Source of the DNA: Streptomyces sp. Alt3
GTDB lineage: Bacteria > Actinomycetota > Actinomycetes > Streptomycetales > Streptomycetaceae
NCBI RefSeq assembly: GCF_030719215.1
Contig: NZ_CP120983.1
Coordinates: 5,332,001 to 5,396,000, forward strand
Direction: 5' to 3'
DNA length: 64,000 nucleotides
This document shows positions 33,132 to 42,810 of this stretch, piece after piece (within the stretch, counting starts at the first letter, position 1; each line of letters starts with the position of its first letter). Under the pieces are notes generated by a model that saw only the letters and a list, made by a program, of their open reading frames with translations, searched no databases and had not been told where the DNA came from. A program made the position numbers and the translations under genes.

Positions 33132-35039
33132 CCGCATCACGCCGCACCTCCGGCACGACCGCGCCCACACGCAGGCTCACCACCGCGCAGGCCCTGATCG
33201 CCTTCCTCGCCCGTCAGTACACCGAGCGCGACGGCCGCCGTCAGCGTCTGATCGGCGCCACCTGGGGCATCTTCGGCCACGGCAACGTCGCGGGAGTCGG
33301 ACAGGCGCTCGTCGAAGCCGGCCCCGCGATGCCGTACCTCCAGGGCCGCAGCGAACAGGCCATGGTGCATGCCGCCGTCGGATACGCCCGCCAGTCGGGC
33401 CGGCTGTCCGTCCACGCCGTCACCACCTCCATCGGCCCCGGCGCCACCAACCTCGTCACAGGCGCCGCGCTCGCCACCGTCAACCACCTGCCCGTACTGC
33501 TGCTGCCCGGGGACACCTTCGCCACCCGGCCCGCCGACCCCGTGCTCCAGCAGATCGAAGTGCCCCACTCGGGCGACGTTTCGGTCAACGACTGCCTGCG
33601 CCCCGTGTCCCGCTACTTCGACCGGATCACCCGACCCGAGGCGCTGATCCCCGCCGCTTTGCAGGCCATGCGCACCCTCGCCGACCCCGCGGACACGGGT
33701 GCCGTCACTCTCGCGCTGCCGCAGGACGTGCAGGCCGAGGCGTACGACTGGCCGGAGGAGTTCTTCGCGACACGGGTCTGGAACGTCCGCAGGCCGCCCC
33801 GACCCCCACGAACTCGACCAGGCCGTCCGCGCCGTGCGCGCCGCGCGCCGGCCCCTGATCGTCGCGGGCGGCGGAGTCCACCACAGCGCCGCCGAGGAGA
33901 CCCTCGCCGCCTTCGCCGCCGCCACCCGCATCCCCGTCGCCTCCACCCAGGCCGGGAAGGGCTCCCTGCGCCACGACCACCCCGCCGACGTGGGCGGCGT
34001 CGGCCACACCGGCACCGCCACGGCCGACGCGCTCGCCCGTGAGGCCGACCTGGTGATCGGCATCGGCACCCGCTACACCGACTTCACCACCGCGTCCGGC
34101 ACCCTCTTCGCCGACCCTGCCGTGCGCTTCCTCAACCTCAACATCACCGGTTTCGACGCCCACAAGCTCTCCGCGCTGCCCCTCGTCGCGGACGCCCGTA
34201 CCGCGATCGAGGCGCTCGCCGAGGCCCTGGGCGCACGCGGACACCGCGTCGACCCCGCCTACGAGACCGAGTACACCGACGCCAAGGGCCGCTGGGAGCA
34301 GCGCGTCGACGCGGCCTTCTCGACCGCGGACCCGGACGCCCGTCCCACGCAGGCCCAGGTCCTCGGACTGCTCGACGAACTGGTCACCGAGGACGACATC
34401 CTGATCAACGCCGCCGGCTCCCTCCCCGGCGACCTCCACAAGCTCTGGCGGACCCGCTCCCCGCGGCAGTACCACGTCGAATACGGCTACTCCTGCATGG
34501 GATACGAGATCCCCGCCGCCCTCGGGGTCCAGCTCGCCGCGCCGGACCGGCCCGTCTGGGCCCTCGTCGGGGACGGCACGTATCTGATGAACCCCACCGA
34601 GATCGTCACCGCCGTGCAGGAGGGACTACCCGTGAAGCTCGTCATCCTGCAGAACCACGGATACGCGTCCATCGGCGGCCTCTCCGAGTCCGTCGGCGCC
34701 GAACGCCTCGGCACCGCCTACCGGCACCGCACCGCGGAGGGGGAGTTCACCGGCGCCCCGCTGCCCGTCGACCTCGCAGCCAACGCGGCCTCGCTGGGCA
34801 TGCGGGTGCTGCGCGCCGCGTCGGTGAGTGAGCTGCGCCGGGCCCTCGCCGAGGCGCGCGGCGCGGACCGTCCCACTTGTGTCTACGTCGAGACCGAAAC
34901 GGCAGACACAGTGTCGGGGCCTCCCCCGGCGCAGGCGTGGTGGGATGTTCCCGTAGCCGAAACCGCGACCCGCCCGCCGGCGGTCGAGGCCAGGAAAGAG
35001 TACGACCGGCAGATCGCAGCCCGACGCCGCCACCTGTGA
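33128..35039 (+). pseudogene. iolD: iolD, 3D-trihydroxycyclohexane-1,2-dione acylhydrolase, frameshifted near 33797
   Basis: ThDP-dependent hydrolase that opens the inositol-derived ring. The 5' part reads from GTG 33128 (IGATWGIFGHGNVAGVGQAL, then TSIGPGATNLVTGAALATVN) up to FATRVWNVRRP. The frame then changes. The 3' part continues in the +1 frame from DPHELDQAVRAVRAA to the end, with ThDP motif VGDGTYLMNP and NHGYASIGGL. Removing one C from the run at 33797-33800 restores a perfect join. Both halves keep strong codon bias. So either the gene is recently broken or the base is a sequencing error in a GC homopolymer. Intact, it would be about 636 aa. Translational coupling to iolB is kept. 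Confidence 0.9.
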
Positions 35040-35053
35040 AGGAGACCCCGTTC

Positions 35054-36553
35054 ATGAAGACCGTCAACCACTGGATCGGTGGCAAGACCGTCGAGGGCAC
35101 GTCGGGCAACCACGGTCCGGTCACCGACCCGGCGACCGGCGCCGTCACCACCCAGGTCGCGCTCGCCTCCACCGAGGAGGTCGACGCCGCGGTCGCCGCC
35201 GCGAAGACGGCGTACGGGACCTGGGGCACCTCCTCGCTCTCCGCCCGTACCGCCGTCCTCTTCCGCTACCGGGCCCTGCTCGACGCCCATCGCGACGAGA
35301 TCGCCGCACTGATCACCGCCGAGCACGGCAAGGTGCACTCCGACGCGCTCGGTGAGGTCGCCCGCGGCCTGGAGATCGTGGAACTGGCCTGCGGCATCAC
35401 CACCCAGCTCAAGGGCGAGCTGTCGACACAGGTCTCCAGCCGGGTCGACGTCTCCTCGATCCGCCAGCCCCTGGGCGTCGTCGCGGGCATCACGCCCTTC
35501 AACTTCCCCGCCATGGTGCCGATGTGGATGTTCCCGCTGGCCATCGCGTGCGGGAACACCTTCGTCCTGAAGCCCAGCGAGAAGGACCCGTCGGCCGCCA
35601 ACCTGCTGGCCGAGCTCGCCGCCGAGGCGGGCCTGCCCGACGGTGTGCTGAACGTCCTGCACGGTGACAAGGTCGCCGTGGACGGGCTCCTCACCCACCC
35701 CGACGTCGCCGCCGTCTCCTTCGTCGGGTCCACCCCCATCGCCCGGTACATCCACGCCACCGCCTCCGCGAACGGCAAGCGTGTCCAGGCGCTCGGCGGC
35801 GCGAAGAACCACATGCTGGTCCTCCCCGACGCCGACCTGGACGCCGCGGCCGACGCCGCCGTCTCCGCCGCGTACGGCTCCGCCGGTGAGCGCTGCATGG
35901 CCATCTCCGCGGTCGTCGCGGTGAGTTCCGTCGCGGACGAACTGGTGGCGAAGATCCGCGAGCGCGCCGAGAAGATCAAGATCGGCCCCGGGACGGACCC
36001 CACCTCCGAGATGGGCCCGCTCATCACCGCCGCCCACCGCGACAAGGTCGCCTCCTACGTCACCGGCGCCGCCGCGCAGGGCGCCGACGTCGTGCTCGAC
36101 GGCACCGGCCACACCGTCGAGGGCTTCGAGGACGGCCACTGGATCGGGCTGTCCCTCCTGGACAACGTCTCCACCGAATCCGACGCCTACCGCGACGAGA
36201 TCTTCGGCCCCGTCCTGTGCGTCCTGCGCGTGGAGACGTACGAGGACGGCGTCGCCCTCATGAACGCGTCGCCCTTCGGCAACGGAACCGCGATCTTCAC
36301 CCGCGACGGAGGCGCGGCCCGCCGCTTCCAGCTGGAGATCGAGGCCGGCATGGTCGGCGTCAACGTCCCGATCCCGGTGCCGGTGGGCTACCACTCCTTC
36401 GGCGGCTGGAAGGACTCGCTCTTCGGCGACCACCACGTCTACGGCAACGACGGCGTGCACTTCTACACCCGTGGCAAGGTCGTCACCACCCGCTGGCCGG
36501 ACCCCGCCGACGCCCCGGCGGGCGTCGACCTAGGCTTCCCCCGCAACCACTGA
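35054..36553 (+). CDS. mmsA: CoA-acylating methylmalonate-semialdehyde dehydrogenase
   Basis: 499-aa aldehyde dehydrogenase (MmsA/IolA) that makes acetyl-CoA from malonic semialdehyde at the end of inositol breakdown and propionyl-CoA in valine breakdown. Seen are the NAD-binding PFNFPAMVPMWMFPLAIACG, FVGSTPIARYIH, and the catalytic Cys in AGERCMAISA near residue 284. The GERCM signature is typical of the CoA-dependent MMSDH subgroup. ATG 35054 has GGAG eight bases upstream. Last iol gene; a strong terminator follows. Confidence 0.95.
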   Translation: MKTVNHWIGGKTVEGTSGNHGPVTDPATGAVTTQVALASTEEVDAAVAAAKTAYGTWGTSSLSARTAVLFRYRALLDAHRDEIAALITAEHGKVHSDALGEVARGLEIVELACGITTQLKGELSTQVSSRVDVSSIRQPLGVVAGITPFNFPAMVPMWMFPLAIACGNTFVLKPSEKDPSAANLLAELAAEAGLPDGVLNVLHGDKVAVDGLLTHPDVAAVSFVGSTPIARYIHATASANGKRVQALGGAKNHMLVLPDADLDAAADAAVSAAYGSAGERCMAISAVVAVSSVADELVAKIRERAEKIKIGPGTDPTSEMGPLITAAHRDKVASYVTGAAAQGADVVLDGTGHTVEGFEDGHWIGLSLLDNVSTESDAYRDEIFGPVLCVLRVETYEDGVALMNASPFGNGTAIFTRDGGAARRFQLEIEAGMVGVNVPIPVPVGYHSFGGWKDSLFGDHHVYGNDGVHFYTRGKVVTTRWPDPADAPAGVDLGFPRNH

Positions 36554-36563
36554 TCCGGCCTCC

Positions 36564-36607
36564 GGGCTCCCGCGTCCCCCCGGAAAACCAGGGAGACGCG
36601 GGAGCCC
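36564..36607 (+). terminator. Terminator of the iol operon
   Basis: GGGCTCCCGCGTC (36564-36576) and GACGCGGGAGCCC (36595-36607) form a perfect 13-bp stem with an 18-nt loop, starting 10 bp after mmsA. The downstream gene starts only 20 bp later. Confidence 0.8.
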
Positions 36608-36626
36608 GCAGTGGAACACTGGCCCC

Positions 36627-37670
36627 ATGGAGACGCCGTCGCAGCTTCCGTTCGGTGAGGCGCTGAGGGACCGGCTGGGCCCGCCCGCCGCGGACCCGTC
36701 CCTCCTGGAGAGCAGCCCCCGTTCACGGGTCTGGCGCATCGAGCTGGCCGGTCGGCCGGCCGTGCTGAAACAACTGGTGGAAGCCCCCGAGGCCGACGAG
36801 CGGTACACGCGCGAGGTGGCGGCCCTGCGCATCGCCGGCCGGGCGCCCGGCTCCCCGGTCGTGCCCGCCCTCCTCGGGACCGACCCCGCCGAGCGGGTCC
36901 TCGTCCTCGAACACCTCGACCACCGGCGGCCCGCCGCCGAGTGGATCGTCGACTACGCGACGGCCCTCGCCCGGCTGCACAGCACCGCCGGCCCCGAGGA
37001 CGCCGGTGCCCTTCCCCGCTGGCAGGGCCCGACCGCCGCCGACGTCAGCTCGTTCCTCACCCTGGCCGGGACGCTCGGGGTCACCGAGGGGCCCGGGGTG
37101 CGGGACGAGCTCCACGCCCTCGTGGACCGCCTCGGCCGGGCGGAAGGGACCGCCCTGCTCCACGGCGACCCGTGCCCCGGCAACGACCTGCACACCCCCG
37201 ACGGCGTCAGGTTCATCGACTTCGAGCAGGCCTCCCTCGGCAGCGGCCTGATGGAACTCGCCTATCTCCGCGTCGGGTTCCCGACCTGCTGGTGCGTCAC
37301 CAGGGCGGCAGGCCCCCTGCTGGAACGCGCGGAGACCGCCTACCGCACGGCCTGGCACGCCGGGACCGGCACCCCGCTCCCGGACGCCGGTCTCGCCGAC
37401 GCCTGCGCCGGCTGGCTGATCCGGGGCGACGCCCTGGTCCAGCGCGCCCACCGGGGCAGCACCGACCATCTGGCCCGGCTCCCGCACGAGGACTGGCGAT
37501 GGGGCACGGCCACCGCCCGCCAACGCCTCGTCCACCGGCTCGGAGTGGTCGCCGCGACGACGGCGGACCACAGGGAGCTGCGGAGACTCCGGATTCTCGC
37601 GTCGGACCTGCGACGCGCGCTCCTCGACCGCTGGCCGGCGCTCCGCCCGGTGCCCACGCGGCGCCCCTGA
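36627..37670 (+). CDS. Aminoglycoside phosphotransferase (APH)-fold kinase-like protein
   Basis: 347-aa phosphotransferase with the small-molecule kinase fold. The catalytic loop is LLHGDPCPGNDLHTP (HGDxxxxN, about residues 173-187). The metal-binding IDFEQAS has Glu where most relatives have Asp. The N-terminal lobe has VLKQLVEA, with a candidate ATP-binding Lys. It lies after the iol terminator, so it is probably a separate unit. The substrate is unknown; homoserine, choline or an antibiotic are all possible for this fold. Confidence 0.82.
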   Translation: METPSQLPFGEALRDRLGPPAADPSLLESSPRSRVWRIELAGRPAVLKQLVEAPEADERYTREVAALRIAGRAPGSPVVPALLGTDPAERVLVLEHLDHRRPAAEWIVDYATALARLHSTAGPEDAGALPRWQGPTAADVSSFLTLAGTLGVTEGPGVRDELHALVDRLGRAEGTALLHGDPCPGNDLHTPDGVRFIDFEQASLGSGLMELAYLRVGFPTCWCVTRAAGPLLERAETAYRTAWHAGTGTPLPDAGLADACAGWLIRGDALVQRAHRGSTDHLARLPHEDWRWGTATARQRLVHRLGVVAATTADHRELRRLRILASDLRRALLDRWPALRPVPTRRP

Positions 37671-37884
37671 GCGGCAGTCACACAGCCGAGACATTGTCGG
37701 GGTCGCGTCACTGACTGATGTGGCTTCCGTACAGGGCTGGGCCCGGGCTGCAAAGTTTGCCATTGTGATTCTTCGCCAGGGGCTCACGTAGTCCCCGAAG
37801 TACGGCAAGTGCTCGGAACCCGCTCGGCCCACCCGGGTCGGCGTGCCACAACATGTGCCACAGCAGAAGGAATACGGGGGAATC

Positions 37885-38976
37885 ATGTCTCTTCGAAGCC
37901 AGCTCACGCGGCGTACGCGTCTCGCTCTCATGGGTGTTGCCGCCGGAGGCGTTGCGTCCGCAATCGCCGTGACGTCGATCGCCATCAGTGACTCCTCGGA
38001 TCCGGTGACGGTCGCCGCGGGACAGGAGACCGACTACGGGCCCGAGCCCGAGGCCGACAGCGCGCTCGTCACCCAGGCCGGCGAGTTCTCGACGATGGCC
38101 ACGGCCACGCTCTCGCGCGACACGATGATCAACCGGGCCCGCACGTGGCTCACGGCCGACAAGGGGGGCCCGGTCCCCTACAGCATGGAGCGCAACTGGA
38201 AGGACGGATACCGGCAGGACTGCTCCGGCTTCGTGTCGATGGCGCTCGGGCTGGGGAAGCCCGGCCTGAACACCGTGGGACTGGCCGACTCGCGCAACGG
38301 TGTCACCAAGCGGCTCAGCAGCGTGAGTCAGCTCAAGAAGGGTGACCTGCTGATCGACTACAGCACCACCGACGGCGACTTCCGCCATGTGGTGATCTTC
38401 GAGAAGTGGGTCAACGCGTCGCACAGTGCCTACTGGGCGTACGAACAGCGCGGTACGTACGGCACGACCCACCGGCAGCTCAGGTACGGGATCGGCAGTG
38501 ACAACTACGACCCCTTCCGTCCGGTCAAGCTGGGTGGCGGTGGCGGTGGCGGGCAGCTTCCCTCCCCGAGCGTCTCCTGGCCGGTCCTCAAGAGCGGTTC
38601 CCGGGGCGCGGACGTGAGGTCCGCCCAGCGGCTGCTGGCCGCCGGGGGCCACAAGGTCGAGGCCGACGGCGTCTTCGGCACGAAGACCCGCTCCGCTGTG
38701 ATCACGTTCCAGAGGTCCCGGTCCCTGGCCGCCGACGGCGTCATCGGCCCGAACACCTGGTCCAAGCTGATCAGGACGGTGCGGTCCGGTTCGACCGGCC
38801 AGGCGGTGAAGGCGGCGCAGACACAGCTGAACGTCTACGGCTACGGTCTCGCGCTCGACGGCTCCTACGGCTCTAAGACGAAGTCGGCGGTGGTCGCATT
38901 CCAGAAGAAGCACCACCTGAAGGTCGACGGCGTCGTCGGCCCGGAGACCTGGCGCGTCCTGCTCGGCACCCGCTGA
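37885..38976 (+). CDS. Secreted NlpC/P60-like hydrolase with two peptidoglycan-binding domains
   Basis: 363-aa exported protein. A Sec-type signal lies at residues 1-33 (basic start, then LALMGVAAGGVASAIAV). A papain-like catalytic domain follows at about 85-215, with the Cys in RQDCSGFVSMAL (near 113) and a His in DFRHVVIFEKW. A Gly-rich linker precedes two tandem PG_binding_1 domains (about 232-295 and 297-362, each containing DG-[VS]-[FY]-G and a TFQ/AFQ helix). It likely trims or binds cell-wall peptides. ATG 37885 has GGGGG upstream. Monocistronic, with a very strong terminator. Confidence 0.9.
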   Translation: MSLRSQLTRRTRLALMGVAAGGVASAIAVTSIAISDSSDPVTVAAGQETDYGPEPEADSALVTQAGEFSTMATATLSRDTMINRARTWLTADKGGPVPYSMERNWKDGYRQDCSGFVSMALGLGKPGLNTVGLADSRNGVTKRLSSVSQLKKGDLLIDYSTTDGDFRHVVIFEKWVNASHSAYWAYEQRGTYGTTHRQLRYGIGSDNYDPFRPVKLGGGGGGGQLPSPSVSWPVLKSGSRGADVRSAQRLLAAGGHKVEADGVFGTKTRSAVITFQRSRSLAADGVIGPNTWSKLIRTVRSGSTGQAVKAAQTQLNVYGYGLALDGSYGSKTKSAVVAFQKKHHLKVDGVVGPETWRVLLGTR

Positions 38977-38991
38977 CGCGGGCGGCCCCTG

Positions 38992-39039
38992 GGCGACGGC
39001 TCCTTCCCACCGCGCAGGCGGCGGGAAGGAGCCGTCGCC
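38992..39039 (+). terminator. Strong terminator, 17-bp perfect stem
   Basis: GGCGACGGCTCCTTCCC (38992-39008) pairs perfectly with GGGAAGGAGCCGTCGCC (39023-39039). The loop contains a further CCGC/GCGG pair. It lies 15 bp after the hydrolase stop. Confidence 0.85.
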
Positions 39040-39102
39040 GTGCCCGCCCCGTCCGTCGCCGTGCCCGCCCCGTCCGTCGCCGTGCCCGCCCCGTCCGTCG
39101 CC
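39033..39102. repeat. 21-bp tandem repeat, three full units
   Basis: Three identical 21-bp units start at 39033, 39054 and 39075, each beginning CGTCGCCGTGCCCGCC, plus a partial fourth unit. The first unit overlaps the terminator's right arm, suggesting the array grew by slippage from it. Confidence 0.85.
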
Positions 39103-39188
39103 GGCGCGTGGCCCGCGATCACCGACGAGACCGGGACGGCCCGGTCCACGCGGCGAAAACCGGATGCCGTAAGGCGCGGAGAGCCCTC

Positions 39189-39803
39189 ATGCTGAGGCGC
39201 ATGAACGACCAGACCGGTCAGCCGCGTCACGAGATCCGCGCGCGGCACACCGACTCCACCGTCACCGTGTACCAGGCCTATCAACCCGCGATCGGACTGC
39301 CCGCCGCCCGTGACGGGCGTTTCCCGCCCGCCTGGAAGCGCGACCGCATGACGTGGATCAAGCCCAGCTTCCTGTGGATGATGTACCGCTGCGGCTGGGG
39401 CACCAAGGAGGGCCAGGAGACCGTACTCGCCGTGGAGATCACCCGCGAGGGCCTCGCCTGGGCCCTGGATAACGCCGAACTCTCGCACTACGTCAGGGGA
39501 GTGCACCCGGACCAGGCCACCTGGCGGCGGAACCTGCGCCGCAGCCCCACCCGCGTCCAGTGGGACCCGGAACGCGACCTCCACCTGAACGCGCTGCCGC
39601 ACCGCTCCCTCCAGCTCGGACTGAGCGGGGAGGCGGCACGGCGTTACGCGGACGAGTGGCTGGTCTCCGTCACCGACGTCACGCCGCTCGCCCACGAGAT
39701 CCACGCACTCGTCAGGACGGGCGAGACCGACAGGGCATCCGCTCTCCTGCCCGTCGAAACACCCCTCACCGGCCTCGGTGCTCCGGTGCCGGCCGGCCGC
39801 TGA
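39189..39803 (+). CDS. DUF4291 domain-containing protein
   Basis: 204-aa cytosolic protein of DUF4291, function unknown. It is recognised by VYQAYQPAIGLPAA, then KRDRMTWIKPSFLWMMYRCG, VLAVEITREG and VQWDPERDLHL. ATG 39189 has GGAGAG five bases upstream; a second ATG at 39201 is possible. It is a single gene between repeats and the hydrolase-ABC operon. Confidence 0.88.
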   Translation: MLRRMNDQTGQPRHEIRARHTDSTVTVYQAYQPAIGLPAARDGRFPPAWKRDRMTWIKPSFLWMMYRCGWGTKEGQETVLAVEITREGLAWALDNAELSHYVRGVHPDQATWRRNLRRSPTRVQWDPERDLHLNALPHRSLQLGLSGEAARRYADEWLVSVTDVTPLAHEIHALVRTGETDRASALLPVETPLTGLGAPVPAGR

Positions 39804-40020
39804 GGGCCGGCACCTCCACGGCTCCGTCCTCGGAAGCGCGCAGGGGAGCCCCGCGGTGGTGGTGGCGCGACTGGTGCGGATGTGCGCGTATGTGCCCTTT
39901 CGTGGGGCCGGGTGTACCGCATGCGGAGTACGAGGAGGGCCGGACGTACCTCCCAGGGATGCCGCGCACCTCCCCCCGGGGGCGCCCCGGCCTCCGGGCC
40001 GCTCCGTTTAGGGTCGAGTC

Positions 40021-42810
40021 ATGGAGAACCCGACTTCCCGGTGGCGGCACCGGCTGCCCCGTACCCGAGGCCGGTGGGCCGCGGTCGTCGCCGCCCTCGC
40101 CGTGCTCGTGGGCGCCGGTACCTGGACCGCCACCGCCGACGACAGTGAGCCGTCCGTGCACCGGCAGGACCAGATGCTGAAGATGAACGGGGTGTCGGTC
40201 GACACCTCGTACTTCACGTCCGGAGGCACCGGGCGCCGGCCGGCCGTCCTGATCGGACACGGCTTCGGCGGCAGCAAGAACGACGTGCGCGCACAGGCCG
40301 AGAAGCTGGCGGCCGACGGGTACGCCGTCATGACCTGGTCCGCCCGGGGATTCGGGAGGACCACCGGGGAGATCACCCTCAACGCCCCCGACGGCGAGGT
40401 CAAGGACGTCTCCGGGCTCATCGACTGGCTCGCCGACCGGCCCGAGGTGGAGCTCGACGCGAAGGGCGACCCGCGCGTCGGTGTCACCGGCGCCTCGTAC
40501 GGCGGCGCCGTGTCCCTGCTCGCCGCCGGGTACGACGAACGCGTCGACGCCATCGCACCGGTGATCAGCTACTGGAACCTCGCCGACGCGCTGTTCCCCG
40601 ACGGCGTGTTCAAGAAGCTCTGGGCCGGGATCTTCGTCAGCTCCGGCGGCGGCTGCCAGAGGTTCCAGAAGGAGCTGTGCGAGATGTACGAGCGGGTCGC
40701 GGTCAGCGGCAAGCCGGACACCGCCGCGCGTGAACTGCTGAGTGAACGTTCCCCCGAGGCCGTGGCCGACCGGATCGACGTGCCGGCGCTCATCCTCCAG
40801 GGCCAGAGCGACTCCCTGTTCCCCCTCGGCCAGGCGGACGCCATGGCCGAGGCCATCAAGGCCAACGGCGCACCCGTGTCCGTCGACTGGATCTCCGGAG
40901 GGCACGACGGCGGGGACGACGAGGGCGATCGCGTCCAGGGCCGGGTCGGTGACTGGTTCGACCGCTATCTGAAGAAGGACGAGGGCGCCGACACCGGGCC
41001 CGGCTTCCGTGTGACCCGGACCGGTGGCGTCGACTCCACCGACGGCGCCGCCCTGAAGCGCGGTGCCGACAGCGACGCTTACCCCGGGCTGACCAGCGGC
41101 GGACGGAAGATCCCCCTGACCGGCGCCGGGCAGCAGCCCGCGACGGGCGGCGGCCAGGGCGGCATGACCGGTGGTGGCGGGCAGGACGACACCACCGGCG
41201 GAGGGGACCAGGACACCCCGGCCACCGGCGGCGCAGGCAGCGGACGTAAGGCACCGGACGGCCTCACCCAGACCTTCCGCAACCCCGCCGGAGCAGCCCC
41301 GCCCTCCGTCTCCGCCCTCCCCGGCATCGGGGGCGGGCTCTCCCAGCTCTCGTCCCTCGGCGTCGGGCTCTCCCTCGACTTCCCCGGGCAGTACGCACGC
41401 TTCGAGTCCGCCCCGCTGGAGCGCTCCGTCCACATCACCGGATCTCCCACCGTCACCGTGGACGTGAAGGCGGACCACGGCGACGCGGTGCTGTTCGGCA
41501 AGGTCTACGACGTCTCGCCGGACGGGAAGCAGCAGGTGCTGCCCTCCCAGCTCGTCTCCCCCTACCGGATCACTCCTGCCGAGCAGGGCAAGCCGGTCGA
41601 GCTGACCCTGCCCGCCGTCGACCACGAGGTCGACGCCGGACACCGGCTCCGCCTCGTCCTCTCGGCGACCGACCTCGCCTACGCCTCACCCGCCGAGCCC
41701 GCGACGTACACCGTCACCCTCGACGGGGCGCTGACCGTGCCCACCGCACCCGGCGTGAAGACCGCGGCGGCCACCCTGCCCTGGTGGACCTGGGGCCTCC
41801 CCGCAGCAGCCGCGGTCATCGCCGCGGCCCTCCTGCTCACCGCACGCAGGCGCACCGCCACCCCCGCCCCGGACCCGGCCCTGACCGGTGTTCCTCTGCA
41901 GATCACGGGCCTGTCCAAGAAGTACGCCAAGTCCACCGACCGGTACGCGGTGCGCGACCTCGGCTTCCGCGTCGAGAAGGGTCAGGTCCTCGGCCTCCTC
42001 GGACCGAACGGCGCCGGGAAGACCACCACCCTGCGCATGCTGATGGGGCTCATCACCCCCGACGCCGGCGAGATCCGGGTCTTCGGGCACGCGATCCGCC
42101 CCGGGGCGCCCGTGCTGTCCCGCGTGGGGTCCTTCGTCGAAGGCGCCGGTTTCCTCCCGCACCTGTCCGGCCGCTCCAACCTGGAGCTGTACTGGCAGGC
42201 GACCGGGCGGCCCGCCGAGGACGCCCACATCGACGAGGCCCTGGAGATCGCCGGGCTCGGCGACGCCCTGGCCCGCGCCGTGCGCACCTACTCCCAGGGC
42301 ATGCGGCAGCGTCTCGCCATCGCCCAGGCCATGCTCGGCATGCCGGACCTGCTCATCCTCGACGAACCGACCAACGGCCTCGACCCGCCCCAGATCCGCG
42401 AGATGCGGGACGTCATGATCCGGTACGCGGCCGGCGGCCGGACCGTGATCGTGTCCAGCCACCTCCTCTCCGAGGTCGAACAGTCCTGCACGCACCTGGT
42501 GGTCATGGACCGCGGACAGCTCGTCCAGGCCGGACCCGTCGCCGAGATCACCGGCTCCGGGGACATGCTGCTCGTCACCACGGGCGCCGAGGTCACCGAA
42601 GCACTCGTGGACAAGGCGGCCGCCCTTCCGGGCATCGGCTCCGCCGTCCGCACGGACGACGGCCACGGGCTGCTGGTCCGTCTCGACGGCGCCACCGCGG
42701 CGCAGCTCGTCGCCGAACTGGTGCGTCTCGACGTGCCGGTGACGGGCGTCGGGCCGCACCGCCGCCTGGAGGACGCGTTCCTCACCCTCATCTCCCAAGG
42801 ATCCGCATGA
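40021..42810 (+). CDS. Fusion of S15/CocE-type alpha/beta hydrolase with ABC transporter ATPase
   Basis: 929-aa fusion. A membrane anchor lies at about 20-38. Next is an X-Pro dipeptidyl-peptidase/CocE-like hydrolase with nucleophile GASYGGA (Ser near 160) and HGFGGSKNDV. A Gly/Gln/Thr-rich repetitive linker follows (about 350-410). A beta-sandwich resembling the S15 C-terminal domain comes next. A second membrane helix is at about 583-605. The ABC ATPase spans about 620-925, with Walker A GPNGAGKTTT, signature YSQGMRQRLAIAQA and Walker B LLILDEPTNGLD. The hydrolase would face outside and the ATPase inside. The ATGA overlap with the permease gene indicates one transporter. No frameshift is seen. 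The substrate is unknown. Confidence 0.9.
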   Translation: MENPTSRWRHRLPRTRGRWAAVVAALAVLVGAGTWTATADDSEPSVHRQDQMLKMNGVSVDTSYFTSGGTGRRPAVLIGHGFGGSKNDVRAQAEKLAADGYAVMTWSARGFGRTTGEITLNAPDGEVKDVSGLIDWLADRPEVELDAKGDPRVGVTGASYGGAVSLLAAGYDERVDAIAPVISYWNLADALFPDGVFKKLWAGIFVSSGGGCQRFQKELCEMYERVAVSGKPDTAARELLSERSPEAVADRIDVPALILQGQSDSLFPLGQADAMAEAIKANGAPVSVDWISGGHDGGDDEGDRVQGRVGDWFDRYLKKDEGADTGPGFRVTRTGGVDSTDGAALKRGADSDAYPGLTSGGRKIPLTGAGQQPATGGGQGGMTGGGGQDDTTGGGDQDTPATGGAGSGRKAPDGLTQTFRNPAGAAPPSVSALPGIGGGLSQLSSLGVGLSLDFPGQYARFESAPLERSVHITGSPTVTVDVKADHGDAVLFGKVYDVSPDGKQQVLPSQLVSPYRITPAEQGKPVELTLPAVDHEVDAGHRLRLVLSATDLAYASPAEPATYTVTLDGALTVPTAPGVKTAAATLPWWTWGLPAAAAVIAAALLLTARRRTATPAPDPALTGVPLQITGLSKKYAKSTDRYAVRDLGFRVEKGQVLGLLGPNGAGKTTTLRMLMGLITPDAGEIRVFGHAIRPGAPVLSRVGSFVEGAGFLPHLSGRSNLELYWQATGRPAEDAHIDEALEIAGLGDALARAVRTYSQGMRQRLAIAQAMLGMPDLLILDEPTNGLDPPQIREMRDVMIRYAAGGRTVIVSSHLLSEVEQSCTHLVVMDRGQLVQAGPVAEITGSGDMLLVTTGAEVTEALVDKAAALPGIGSAVRTDDGHGLLVRLDGATAAQLVAELVRLDVPVTGVGPHRRLEDAFLTLISQGSA

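Noticed and set aside
37671..37884. Possible c-di-AMP (ydaO-type) riboswitch before the NlpC/P60-like gene
   Set aside because: Such leaders often precede wall hydrolase genes in Streptomyces, but I could not find the conserved paired elements in this 214-bp leader.
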